From Planctomycetota bacterium (lineage in GTDB: Bacteria > Planctomycetota > Planctomycetia > Planctomycetales > Planctomycetaceae), in the NCBI GenBank assembly GCA_003388505.1, contig QQVO01000059.1, positions 62,501-126,500 of the forward strand: a DNA stretch of 64,000 bases, in the 5' to 3' direction. The position numbers and the translations under genes were made by a program. The notes beneath the pieces are model-generated. The model was not told the DNA's origin, searched no databases, and saw nothing but the letters and a program-made list of their open reading frames with translations. Positions 1-8,721 of the stretch are shown here, piece after piece (position 1 is the first letter of the stretch; each line of letters starts with the position of its first letter).

Positions 1-180
1 ATCCCTCAACCCCAGGAATCTGAATTGACGGACCCACACGTCTCGGTGTTCCCTCAAAAGGTTAGTTCCCCGGAGAATGCACCACAACGGCACAAAGAAC
101 ACCAGGAAGAGGCAGGGAGAGTGAACGAGGGAAGACTCAGCGGCTCGCTCGCCAATCGATTCAACGAGGCGCGGAGGCGT
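1..180. repeat. Intergenic stretch with a dispersed repeat copy
   Basis: No gene is visible here. Bases 5-36 (core CTCAACCCCAGGAATCTGAA followed by TTGACGGACC) recur at about 12022-12052 with few changes. The rest is purine-rich spacer before the stop codon of the oxidoreductase at 181. This copy lies downstream of a minus-strand gene end. Confidence 0.5.
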
Positions 181-1482
181 TCAAACCTCCCACCCCTTGC
201 GCATCGGGGGTTTGATGAGCGCATCCGCTTCCGGACAGTTGGTCGCGGTCATGTTTGGGCCGTCCCATTCGAGGACTCGTCCCATCCGGTAGGCGACGAC
301 GCCGGCGAGGATGAACTCCGTCATCCGCCCCCCATACTCGAAGTTGGAGAGCGTTTCGCCGCGCCCCTTGCAGGCTTCGATCCATTCGGCATGGTGGTGC
401 GCCGGGCGCGAGAACATCGGTTCAGGCGATTCGAGGTCTGCAAAGCGCTGCCGGGGAAAGAGGACCGTATCGCCCTTGGTGTGCGGGAACAGCAACTGTC
501 CCTCCTCGCCCATTATCAGCGAGCCTTGGGCGGGCAGTTCGACGTCGTCAATCATCTCGTAGGGGGGCGCCCACGAACCGTCGTACCAGGTGAGCCGGAC
601 CGGTGGCCGTTCGCCTCGCGCTGGAAACTCGTAGCGAACGACCAGGGCGGTCGGACTGCTTACGACATGTGGCGGAGGGCCGGCGGCGAGGATCGACGTC
701 GGATAATCCAGCTCAAGCGCCCAGCAGGGGGCGTCAATGATGTGGCAACCCATGTCGCCGAAGTTCCCCGATCCGAAGTCCCACCACCCGCGCCACGTAA
801 AGGGCAGGTAATCGGGATGATACGGCCGCTCAGCGGCCGGCCCGAGCCACAGGTTCCAATCGAGCGTCGGGGGAACGGGGGGCGATTCGGTCGGTCGGTC
901 TCCACCGGAGAACTGCTTGTTGGACCAGCAGATGACCTCGTGGACCGGACCGAGTTGGCCGGAGCGGACGATTTCGACCACCCGCCGCAAGCGATCGGTC
1001 GCGTGACTCTGGTTGCCCATCTGGGTGACGACGCCGGTCTCTCTCGCAACTTCCGCCATGCGCCGCGCTTCGTAGACCGAGTGCGCGAGCGGCTTTTCAC
1101 AGTACACGTGCCGGCCCGACTGCATCGCCGCCACCGCCGCCGGGGCGTGCGTATGGTCCGGCGTGCTCACGATCACGGCGTCCAGCTTTTCCTCGTCCAG
1201 CATGGCGCGATAATCGGAATACGTTGCAGCCGTGGAGTAGTCCGCGGCCGACTGGGCGAGTCGCTCCGAGTCGACGTCGCACAGCGCGACGATGTTTTCG
1301 GTTTCGCCGACGGCGTTCAGATTGGATCGGCCGCGGCCGCCCGCGCCGATCACACCCACATCGAGTTTCTCGTTTGCGGACCGGGCTTCGGACCAGACTG
1401 GCGTTCCTGCGGCGATCCAGGCGCCGACACTCACAGCGGATGCACGTTGAATGAATTGCCGCCGTGTGTGCCGTGTAAGCAT
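181..1482 (-). CDS. Gfo/Idh/MocA family oxidoreductase with Tat signal
   Basis: A 433-residue NAD(P)-dependent dehydrogenase-like protein of the Gfo/Idh/MocA family. The N-terminus has a twin-arginine motif (TRRQFIQRA, residues 6-14) and a hydrophobic stretch ending near WSEA, so export by the Tat pathway is predicted. A Rossmann nucleotide-binding motif GVIGAGGRGR follows at about residues 43-52. The family motif EKPLAHS (about residues 128-134) carries the conserved Lys, and the C-terminal half is the usual alpha/beta substrate domain. Planctomycetes carry many such exported paralogues, often linked to sugar or polyol oxidation; the substrate here cannot be told. It lies 241 bp downstream of holA on the same strand with no obvious functional link. 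The ATG start places the Tat motif at the correct position. Confidence 0.93.
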   Translation of the reverse strand: MLTRHTRRQFIQRASAVSVGAWIAAGTPVWSEARSANEKLDVGVIGAGGRGRSNLNAVGETENIVALCDVDSERLAQSAADYSTAATYSDYRAMLDEEKLDAVIVSTPDHTHAPAAVAAMQSGRHVYCEKPLAHSVYEARRMAEVARETGVVTQMGNQSHATDRLRRVVEIVRSGQLGPVHEVICWSNKQFSGGDRPTESPPVPPTLDWNLWLGPAAERPYHPDYLPFTWRGWWDFGSGNFGDMGCHIIDAPCWALELDYPTSILAAGPPPHVVSSPTALVVRYEFPARGERPPVRLTWYDGSWAPPYEMIDDVELPAQGSLIMGEEGQLLFPHTKGDTVLFPRQRFADLESPEPMFSRPAHHHAEWIEACKGRGETLSNFEYGGRMTEFILAGVVAYRMGRVLEWDGPNMTATNCPEADALIKPPMRKGWEV

Positions 1483-1723
1483 CGCAGTCCTCTGCGCTGA
1501 TGAACGATCCGTGAAAAATCGATGTGCGGCCCGTTCAGAACATGGGGCCGGCGAGTGTCAGCGAACGCTGTGCCCGCCCCGATGGAGCGGTTGTCGCTGA
1601 TCAAGCAAACGGAATCAAGTCTGAAAATCCGGCGTCGAAATCTTTGCGCGCACGGGGTGACAAATCGTCGAAAGACGGTTGACGTCCCGCTTCGGACGGC
1701 GCAGACCGAAGGCGGCGTTGTGC

Positions 1724-2740
1724 TCAGGATGCAGCCGGAACATGTCCGCTGAGTCTGAGCAGCAGTTGCTCCAGTTGCAGGCGGTTGCCGAGTCGCGAGC
1801 CTCCTTTCAGCGCCGCATCTGCGGCGAGCAGGAAGGCGAGAATGTGTTCCGCACGCGCTCTGCCGATCCGGCGCAGATAACGCTCCGAGGAGTCGATGTC
1901 GCGGGGGAACACGCCCGCGCTGCGCAGCGCGTTGTGGAGAGAGCCGCCTTGCCGCGACAACTCGGTCGCTTTCGCGTACTTTCGGAAGACGTAGTTGATT
2001 CCCCCCAGCAGTCGCTGCGGCGCTTCCCCGGCCGCAAGCAGCTTTGCGAGCGCGGCGAGCGCCTCGGCCGGTTGTCCGTCGCGTACGGCATCGGTCATCT
2101 TCCAGGTCGTTTCCGCACGCCATCCGCCGACGAGTGCACGCACATCGTCGACTTCAATCTTCGGTCGATCCCCGAGGTAAGCCGCGAGCTTGGCGATCTC
2201 CTGGGTCAGACTGGTGAGTCCCGTACCGGCCAACTCAGGGATCAGAACGGCCGCGTTCCGTGCAATCTGCTTGCCGTGGACGTTCCGGCACTGGTCGACG
2301 ATCCAATTCTGCAATCGAGCGCCTGTCAATTCCGTGCATTCCACCACAAGCCCGCCGTCCGCCAGTCTCTTCGCCAGCCGCGTATTTTTTCTCCAGGTCT
2401 TGACGTCCAGCAGCAGAACGGAGCGCGACGAAGGAGACTCGACGTAAGCTTCCAACGAGGGTCTGTGCTCAGAAATGAACTCATCGGCGCCGTCGACGAC
2501 CACCAGGCGGCGATTGCTGAACATCGACAGCGTCATCAACTCGTCGCGGACGGTGCGCCATTCCAGGCCGTCCGGGTCGAATCGCGTCAGGGAGACGTCG
2601 TCCTCGGGGTCTTCGCCCAAAACGCAGCGGCGGGTCGCATCACGAACGGCCGTTTTGAGTTGCGGTTCATCGCCGTGAACGACGATCACGGGCGAACCGC
2701 TGAGCCTGGCAGGGTTGTTCAGCAGGTCGGTCGCATGCAT
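1724..2740 (-). CDS. holA: DNA polymerase III delta subunit
   Basis: Clamp-loader subunit that opens the beta sliding clamp. The product begins MHATDLLNN and includes a VIVVHGDEPQLK segment matching the HolA N-terminal P-loop-like region (without a true Walker A). Mid-protein motifs follow, such as the LLLLDVKTWRKNT region, the LTQEIAKLAAY helix typical of delta domain III, and a C-terminal LEQLLLRLSG end. The reading frame is open upstream to 2803, but the ATG at 2740 fits the family length (338 residues) and avoids an extra N-terminal tail. It is divergent from the phosphohexomutase-like gene. The amino-acid pattern is that of a divergent planctomycete HolA, so sequence identity to model organisms is probably low. 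Confidence 0.85.
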   Translation of the reverse strand: MHATDLLNNPARLSGSPVIVVHGDEPQLKTAVRDATRRCVLGEDPEDDVSLTRFDPDGLEWRTVRDELMTLSMFSNRRLVVVDGADEFISEHRPSLEAYVESPSSRSVLLLDVKTWRKNTRLAKRLADGGLVVECTELTGARLQNWIVDQCRNVHGKQIARNAAVLIPELAGTGLTSLTQEIAKLAAYLGDRPKIEVDDVRALVGGWRAETTWKMTDAVRDGQPAEALAALAKLLAAGEAPQRLLGGINYVFRKYAKATELSRQGGSLHNALRSAGVFPRDIDSSERYLRRIGRARAEHILAFLLAADAALKGGSRLGNRLQLEQLLLRLSGHVPAAS

Positions 2741-2934
2741 CAGTTCTAAATCCGTTTCAACTGCGGCGTGGACGGCAAAGTCGCGCCCGCCCGCCTGCGT
2801 CAAACTGAAATTGACCAGGTCTTCCAGATTCGCCTAAATTCCCGTCCCCCGGTCGGTTTCCCAATAAGGCGCGGGACGAAGTTTTCTTCCTTGCCAACCC
2901 GATCCGGGCCGGAACCCAGCGAAGGAATCGACTC

Positions 2935-4287
2935 TTGGCGATCGAGCCGAGTCCGAGCATTAAAGCAGACGACTTCCCCGCAAGCGAGCGTGGGCAGCCG
3001 ACCGCCGCCATGGTGGGCGAGTATCTCTGTCCGGGAGAAGTCCATCCGATTTCGCGAGCGGTTCATTACGCGCGCCTGGCGGCTTTTTTCCCGAAATGCC
3101 GGGTCTGTGAGCATCGCCGGGAAACCGGTTCGTTGCCCCGGCAAATCGTCGAACGCATCGACCGCACACTGCACCGAGTGCCGCGTGAATCCCTGCTCAG
3201 CGGAGAGGGCGTTCGAGGCGCCTATCTGAACGAGATCGGTCCTCGCGAAATCGCACGATTCGCAGCGGCGTTCGCGGTGCAACTCTGGAAGCAGCGGCCG
3301 AAGCGCTGCTCGCTGGACGGGGCCGATTCGGTCCGCGAGGCTCGGCGGGCGGGGCCGGCTGTCGTCCTCGGACGAGACGGAAGACCATCCTCTCCCCGCC
3401 TGGTCGTTGAAGCGGCGGCCGCACTGCGCAGCATGGGGTGTCGGGTGATTGACGTCGGGATTGTGAGCGCTCCCTGTGTTGCGTTCGCCGTGAACCATCT
3501 GAGCGCCGCCGGCGGCATCCTGGTGACCGGCAGCGGATGTGGGCCGTCCATGAACGGTCTCGACTTCTGGGAGGCCGGAGCAATCCCGTGGTCGCAGCCG
3601 GGACGGCTTCAATCGGTCGAGGCGGAGAACCTCCCGCGTCCGACTCGTCAGGGCGGAGACCAACGGTCATTCCAGGCCGCGGTGCCGTACTCGGCGAGTT
3701 TGCTCAAGCACTTCCACGCGCTGCGTCCACTGCACATCGCGGTCGGTTGCGCGTCCGGGTTCGTCAGAGAGCAGTTCGAGAAGATCTTCGAGCAACTGCC
3801 CGGACGTGTGGAATTCGTCTCAGCATCCGTTGCGGACGACGTCGACAGGTCGCGGGCGCTGACGCTCGAACGAACGGCCTGCGTTGTTCGCGACCGTGGA
3901 ATGCACTGCGGCGCCGTCATTGACGATGATGCGCAGGCTTGCCGATTCCTCGATGAATCGGGGCGATTGATGCCGATTTCCGCTGTCGCGCTGCAGTTTG
4001 CACGGATCGCCCGCGAAGAATCGGAGTCTCCCGTTGTCGTTCTTGACGATTGTTTCAGCGCGGACTGGCCGGGGGAGGCGGCGCACGAAAGGTGTTCGGA
4101 TTCGACTCGTGAAGCGATGACACGTCACATGGCGGCGACAGCCGCCGATCTTGGAGCTGCGTCCAACGACCGGTACTGGATTCGCGATGATTACCCGGTC
4201 TGCGATGCAATCGTCACGACTGCACGCATTCTGCAGGTGCTCAGCCGCAGCGACCGCCCCTGCTCGGATTTGTTCCTCAACGGTTGA
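2935..4287 (+). CDS. Phosphohexomutase-like protein with degenerate active site
   Basis: About 450 residues, related to the alpha-D-phosphohexomutase (phosphomannomutase/phosphoglucomutase) superfamily. Domain 1 starts near residue 85; the segment VVLGRDGRPSSPRLVVEAAA and the following VIDVG are family-typical. The catalytic loop normally written TASHNP reads TGSGCGPSMNG: the Ser is kept but His-Asn-Pro is lost. The Mg-binding DGDGDR loop reads DDDAQACR. The protein ends after domain 3 (DYPVCDAIVTTARIL) and has no phosphate-binding domain 4 (RxSGTEP-type motif). An extra N-terminal region has Cys and His residues (CPGEVHP, CRVCEHR) that could hold a metal. The frame opens with TTG at 2935; an ATG at 3010 (MVGEYLC) is the alternative start. 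It is probably a non-catalytic or re-purposed family member. Confidence 0.75.
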   Translation: MAIEPSPSIKADDFPASERGQPTAAMVGEYLCPGEVHPISRAVHYARLAAFFPKCRVCEHRRETGSLPRQIVERIDRTLHRVPRESLLSGEGVRGAYLNEIGPREIARFAAAFAVQLWKQRPKRCSLDGADSVREARRAGPAVVLGRDGRPSSPRLVVEAAAALRSMGCRVIDVGIVSAPCVAFAVNHLSAAGGILVTGSGCGPSMNGLDFWEAGAIPWSQPGRLQSVEAENLPRPTRQGGDQRSFQAAVPYSASLLKHFHALRPLHIAVGCASGFVREQFEKIFEQLPGRVEFVSASVADDVDRSRALTLERTACVVRDRGMHCGAVIDDDAQACRFLDESGRLMPISAVALQFARIAREESESPVVVLDDCFSADWPGEAAHERCSDSTREAMTRHMAATAADLGAASNDRYWIRDDYPVCDAIVTTARILQVLSRSDRPCSDLFLNG

Positions 4288-4302
4288 AGCGGCCGCCGGC
4301 AA

Positions 4303-7300
4303 TCATTGCACGCCCTGGATTCCGCTCGAGCGTTCCAGGTTGACGTGCTTCTGTGAGGGAATGAACCGGATTTCCTGGCTGGGCAACCGCTTGGGGTCGT
4401 CGCCGGGGTTCTCCTGAAGGTAGATGCTCGCCTCACGTTTGCCCAGGCCTTTGAGGATGAACAACTCTTTCGCCTGATCGTAACTCAGCGTATCGGCGAC
4501 CGCCCGGAAGACCTTCCCTTCAAGTTCGCAGTGCCCGCTTCCGCGCATGACGGCGTAGTACTTGTCTTCCTCCGCGGTTTCATCGGTCTCTTCCTCCGCG
4601 CCGACCGTGCGGGGATGCAGGATGACGGAGAGTTTGTCGCATCCCAGCCACACGGCGTCGTCGGCGTTGGCCGCGTTTCCAGACAAGTCCTTCCGCTGAA
4701 ACGTTTCGTTCACGTTCTCCACGGGGGCATAGATCGCGCGCACGCGCCCGTGCAACTCGATCAGCCGATGCTGCGCATTGCCGGTGATCTTCTCGACGAA
4801 TTCAACGTTCGTGTAATCCCACTTCATTCGATCCGAATCGGCCGGCTGATTGGCCTGGGCAACCGCCTTAGGCGCGATGGAGATGCGCCGCTGGCCGCCG
4901 AGTGTCCAGTCATTGACGACGCCCGGTCCCAGACCTGCGAACTCGCCTGTCTGATGGTCGAATGTGAACTCGGCGAGCGTCGCTTTGCGGATCCCCGTCA
5001 GTCGGGTGCCGTCCCAGTCATAAAACTCAAGGCGCACTCCGTCACGGCAGGAAACCTGCGTCAACTGCGGTTGCTCTGAAACCGGTTCCGAATCGCTGAA
5101 GTCGATTTTTCGATCAATGTGGACGTCCATCTCTTCGCACCAAAGCCGGCTTTCGTCCAGCCGCAATTGCACCTCCCGGAGGAACTTCGCCGTCGTGCCG
5201 TCGAAGGTCATTCCTTCCTGCCAGAGGACGTCCATCAGCGAGATTTGATTCGAGTTGCCGTCTTGACCGGCAGTCGATCCGGACATCAGATTCGAGGCGA
5301 CGGGAAACTGAAGCATTCCCTTACCCACGACAGTCGCCAGGTTGTTGAACCGGTCGAGCCGCAGGTCGCTGCCCTCTAATTCGTACTCGCCTCTCCGCAA
5401 TTTGGCAGGCGATCCCGTCAGGTGGAGAACCTGATCCGCTCCGCCTCGGTTGATCAGGTGCATGCGAGATCCTGAGACCGCGACCGGCGACGCTTCACCC
5501 TCGCGATTCGGGTCGGGCAGATCCTGGCGTGTGAGCAGCACTGAGCCTTCGGCGGTTGCTTCGGCGACATTCATCGCCGAGTTCCGCGGATCCTGCACGA
5601 TCCGGACGTCGACCGATCGCGCCTGCACGATCCACGGGTTGTCCCGCGCCTGGGGCGTCTGGTCGCGATCCTGCAATCCAAACCCGCTTCCCCCGCGAGA
5701 CGATTCCGCGACGGCGCCCTCTTCAAAGCTGGCTTTCAGGCGACTGGTTTCGAGGTAGAACTGCGGCCCCTCCATCGTCACATTTCCCTGGGCCAGCGCA
5801 AACTTCAGCGGCAGCGCGTCGAGCGCGTCAGGGTCCAAACTGTCGATCAGCGCGTTTGGCTCGCCGGATCGGCGGCCGGCCGGCTCCGCGTCAAGCCATA
5901 AAGTAATCCGGTCGGCCAACATGCCCTGCCGCTCAGGTTGAATGACGCGGGCTGTACCGCTGACCTGAACGACCGTCAGGCCCGTTTGAGCGTCATTGGC
6001 CACGCGCAGCAGCTCCTTCCACGACGCTTGCAGCACCGGCGACCCGTCGTCCGGGTCGCTTTGCTCAAGTCGTCCGTCGCCTTCGCACACCAGCGACCGC
6101 TCGGACTTGTCCGTTCCGCGAAGCACGGTAATTCGCGGCGACATCAGTTTGGTGTCGTCCCGCTGCACGCGGACCGCCTCTTGATCGAGGAGCACCGCGG
6201 TGCCGGTCGCAGCCTGGTAATGCAGTTCATTCATGTTCGCGACCAAGCGGTGCTCGTCCGACTGGAGTGCGGCCTTGTCGCCGATCGCCCGCAGACGGCT
6301 GAATCTCATCCCTTCAAAGGGATTCTGCAATTCGTCGCGATCTTCCGATGTTGCGGATGCAAGTTGAACTTCAGCGGAGCCGTCGCCGCTCACGATGACT
6401 TCCGCTTCTTTTTCGAAGAAAAGTTCGAGCCAATCACAACTCAGTTGGTCAAATTCCCCGGTCTGGTCCGGACTTCCGGTCGGCCGCTCGACGAACACGT
6501 TCTCCTCAAAGCGGGCGATCTGCGCTGCGACGTCGTAAACGACGCCGCCGTCGCAGGTGACTCGGGCGCGGCCTGTTTTCAGGTTTCCTTTGTCGTCCTT
6601 CTCCTCGTACGTCAGGTTGAGCACGACGTCCCGTCGAAGCCGCATCCGCTCGACGCCGGAGACGCGCGGCATGTCCTTGCCCAGCACAGGTTCGTAACTG
6701 GGCGTGAAATCGATCTGGATGCCTTCCGCAGAGCCGTGCACGCTGTCTTTCTCCCCCTCGGCCGGACCGTACGCGAACGCGACGTGATAGTCGCTGTAGA
6801 GGTACGCGCCGTAGTCACCGTCCGGTTGATCACCGGGGCTGCTGTCCAGATGGCCGGCCTGCTCAGAGAACACAAAGTTCTCCCCCTCAATCGACAGGCC
6901 GTTCGGGCCGGAGACGACGACCGGACCGTCAATCGCGGCGGCGATTAGACGCCCGGGATTCTCGCTTCCGAACTCCAAACGGACGGGGTTCTCGAACTTC
7001 ACCCGGGCCGTCCGGCCGCGAATGACGTACGGTTCAGCATCCGGGTCTGCCGGGTCCGACCAGACCAGAGCGAACGGAGAGAACTGCACCCGATTTCCGA
7101 GCGAGTCGTCGACGATTTCGACCTTGCCGGTGTAAATGAAGACCTCTTCGTCCCGCTGGAAAACGAGGGGCGGGCTCTCTCCCCAGTCCTCCCCCGGCAG
7201 GACTTCCCGCGCCACCTCGAGCACAGACTCCGGGAGCGGATCGCGCGCGCCCAGATCGACAACGCGCGTCGGCTCGGCTTCCATCACCGTCAGGCGGTCG

Positions 7301-7374
7301 ATCCACTCCGCGTACACGCGATACGTGCAGAACAGGCAGACGCCCGTGACCACAGTCAGCCAGACTCGATTCAT
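4303..7374 (-). CDS. Large OstA/LptA-like LPS transport protein
   Basis: A protein of about 1023 residues with one N-terminal membrane anchor (VWLTVVTGVCLFCTYRVYA, residues 4-22). A long beta-rich exported part has repeated short strands such as GKVEIVDD, GDVVLNLTY-like and EGNVTMEG-like segments that resemble stacked OstA/LptA/LptC units. I infer that it sits at the inner membrane and extends into the periplasm as a bridge-like LPS carrier. The gene starts 33 bp after the kdsD stop on the same strand, and kdsD makes a Kdo precursor; in E. coli kdsD also sits just upstream of lptC-lptA. The start at 7374 has a GAGAGG ribosome site about 8 nt upstream; the frame is open to 7410 but that would overlap kdsD. 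The size is much larger than LptC or LptA (about 185 residues each). Confidence 0.7.
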   Translation of the reverse strand: MNRVWLTVVTGVCLFCTYRVYAEWIDRLTVMEAEPTRVVDLGARDPLPESVLEVAREVLPGEDWGESPPLVFQRDEEVFIYTGKVEIVDDSLGNRVQFSPFALVWSDPADPDAEPYVIRGRTARVKFENPVRLEFGSENPGRLIAAAIDGPVVVSGPNGLSIEGENFVFSEQAGHLDSSPGDQPDGDYGAYLYSDYHVAFAYGPAEGEKDSVHGSAEGIQIDFTPSYEPVLGKDMPRVSGVERMRLRRDVVLNLTYEEKDDKGNLKTGRARVTCDGGVVYDVAAQIARFEENVFVERPTGSPDQTGEFDQLSCDWLELFFEKEAEVIVSGDGSAEVQLASATSEDRDELQNPFEGMRFSRLRAIGDKAALQSDEHRLVANMNELHYQAATGTAVLLDQEAVRVQRDDTKLMSPRITVLRGTDKSERSLVCEGDGRLEQSDPDDGSPVLQASWKELLRVANDAQTGLTVVQVSGTARVIQPERQGMLADRITLWLDAEPAGRRSGEPNALIDSLDPDALDALPLKFALAQGNVTMEGPQFYLETSRLKASFEEGAVAESSRGGSGFGLQDRDQTPQARDNPWIVQARSVDVRIVQDPRNSAMNVAEATAEGSVLLTRQDLPDPNREGEASPVAVSGSRMHLINRGGADQVLHLTGSPAKLRRGEYELEGSDLRLDRFNNLATVVGKGMLQFPVASNLMSGSTAGQDGNSNQISLMDVLWQEGMTFDGTTAKFLREVQLRLDESRLWCEEMDVHIDRKIDFSDSEPVSEQPQLTQVSCRDGVRLEFYDWDGTRLTGIRKATLAEFTFDHQTGEFAGLGPGVVNDWTLGGQRRISIAPKAVAQANQPADSDRMKWDYTNVEFVEKITGNAQHRLIELHGRVRAIYAPVENVNETFQRKDLSGNAANADDAVWLGCDKLSVILHPRTVGAEEETDETAEEDKYYAVMRGSGHCELEGKVFRAVADTLSYDQAKELFILKGLGKREASIYLQENPGDDPKRLPSQEIRFIPSQKHVNLERSSGIQGVQ

Positions 7375-7406
7375 TGAGCACCCTCTCAGGGTGGGGCGGC
7401 AGGTCG

Positions 7407-8423
7407 TCAATCGCCCGGCTGTGAGGGCATCCAGCCGATGACGTCGGTGATGTCAATCAGTCCCACCGGGGAGCCATCGTCGGCGACGACCGGAATCTCG
7501 CTCAACTTGCGGCCGGAGAGCAGACCGACCACGTCGGCGAACGTCGCCGTCGGAGGCACGGTCAGCGGACTGCGCGTCATCACGTTCTTGATCGGCTGAT
7601 CCAGAGCGTCGTCGCGCCGCTTTTCGAGCAACCGGGCCAGATCGCTGTCTGTAAACAGGCCCGTGAGGCGGCCGCCGTCATCGACCAGCAACACCGCTCC
7701 GCTTCGTCGCCGTTCGCTCGCAAACGTTGTGAACACCTCGCGCACCGTTAAACCGGCGGATGCCACCCGGATCTGATCGCGGGGACGCATCGTCTCGGTG
7801 ACGGTTCGCAGCTTTTTTCCCAGGCTCCCTGCGGGATGAAACACGGCGAACTGCTCAGGCGTAAATCCCTTGATGCGACTCGCGACGAGAGCGAGGGCGT
7901 CTCCCACGGCGAGCATGGCCGTCGTGCTCGTCGACGGCGCCAGTCCCCAGGGGCAGGCTTCCTGCAGGCGGCCGAGTTGAATCGTAACGTCCGATTGGGC
8001 GGCCAGTCTGTTTCGGTCGGTCGACGTCACCGCGATGATCGGCACTTGCAACCGGGCCACCGTGGGCAGGATCGTGCAGATCTCCTCCGTCTCGCCGCTG
8101 TTGGAAAGGGCGATCAGCACGTCACTGGAATGCAGGCAACCAAGATCGCCGTGCACTCCCTCGGCGGGATGCAGGAAGTGAGATCGCGTCCCGGTGGACG
8201 AGAGCGTCGCCGCGATCTTCTGGCCGATCAGCCCCGCCTTTCCCATGCCGGTCACAACGGCGCGGCCTTTGCAATCGACAATCAGATCGACAGCGGTGCA
8301 GAAGGCTGCGTCCAGCCGCTGAGCCACGCTGTAAAGGGCGTCGGCCTCCTGGCGGACGATTTCCCGACCGCTGCGGAGTTGTTCAAAGGGTGTGTGGTGA
8401 ACGAGGCTCTCTGCGGCGGACAT
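7407..8423 (-). CDS. kdsD: D-arabinose 5-phosphate isomerase (KdsD/KpsF type)
   Basis: Converts ribulose 5-phosphate to arabinose 5-phosphate, the first committed step to Kdo for LPS. The 338-residue product has a SIS sugar-isomerase domain (about residues 45-180) with VTGMGKAGLIGQKIAATL, the diagnostic HPAEGVHGDLG and SNSGETEE. Two CBS domains follow (about 205-330), ending in the ITDVIGW motif. This order and length match KdsD/KpsF/GutQ. The ATG at 8423 was chosen over upstream in-frame codons because homologues begin just before this segment. It is followed directly by the OstA-like gene, which supports an LPS role rather than a glucitol role. Confidence 0.93.
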   Translation of the reverse strand: MSAAESLVHHTPFEQLRSGREIVRQEADALYSVAQRLDAAFCTAVDLIVDCKGRAVVTGMGKAGLIGQKIAATLSSTGTRSHFLHPAEGVHGDLGCLHSSDVLIALSNSGETEEICTILPTVARLQVPIIAVTSTDRNRLAAQSDVTIQLGRLQEACPWGLAPSTSTTAMLAVGDALALVASRIKGFTPEQFAVFHPAGSLGKKLRTVTETMRPRDQIRVASAGLTVREVFTTFASERRRSGAVLLVDDGGRLTGLFTDSDLARLLEKRRDDALDQPIKNVMTRSPLTVPPTATFADVVGLLSGRKLSEIPVVADDGSPVGLIDITDVIGWMPSQPGD

Positions 8424-8721
8424 GGGACACGCGATCCTTGCGTGAACAGGGCGGCGGCCGGACCGGAGCGCATTTCTTTCAGCCGTAGCGGTTCTGGCGG
8501 CGTGAAAACCCGGAGACAAAGGGCAAAACGCGACCAGACGTTGCGACGACGAAGCGCCCCTGGCACTTGGCCCCACCGCACCCGATGAGACAGGGTGGGC
8601 GAAAAAGGGGTGCGGAGTCTACGCAGTAAAGCGGCCGAGGTCAATCCGAGGTTGAGCCCGGTCTCGTCGTGTAACCCGTGTGTTGGTAATATGTTGCGCT
8701 GTGGCAATCCGCCGGCCTGGC
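8424..8721. other. Intergenic, no gene seen
   Basis: About 300 bp between the glycosyltransferase stop and the kdsD start. No coding frame with recognisable content, no convincing hairpin and no copy of the window's repeat families was seen. It presumably holds the kdsD promoter on the minus strand. Confidence 0.4.
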
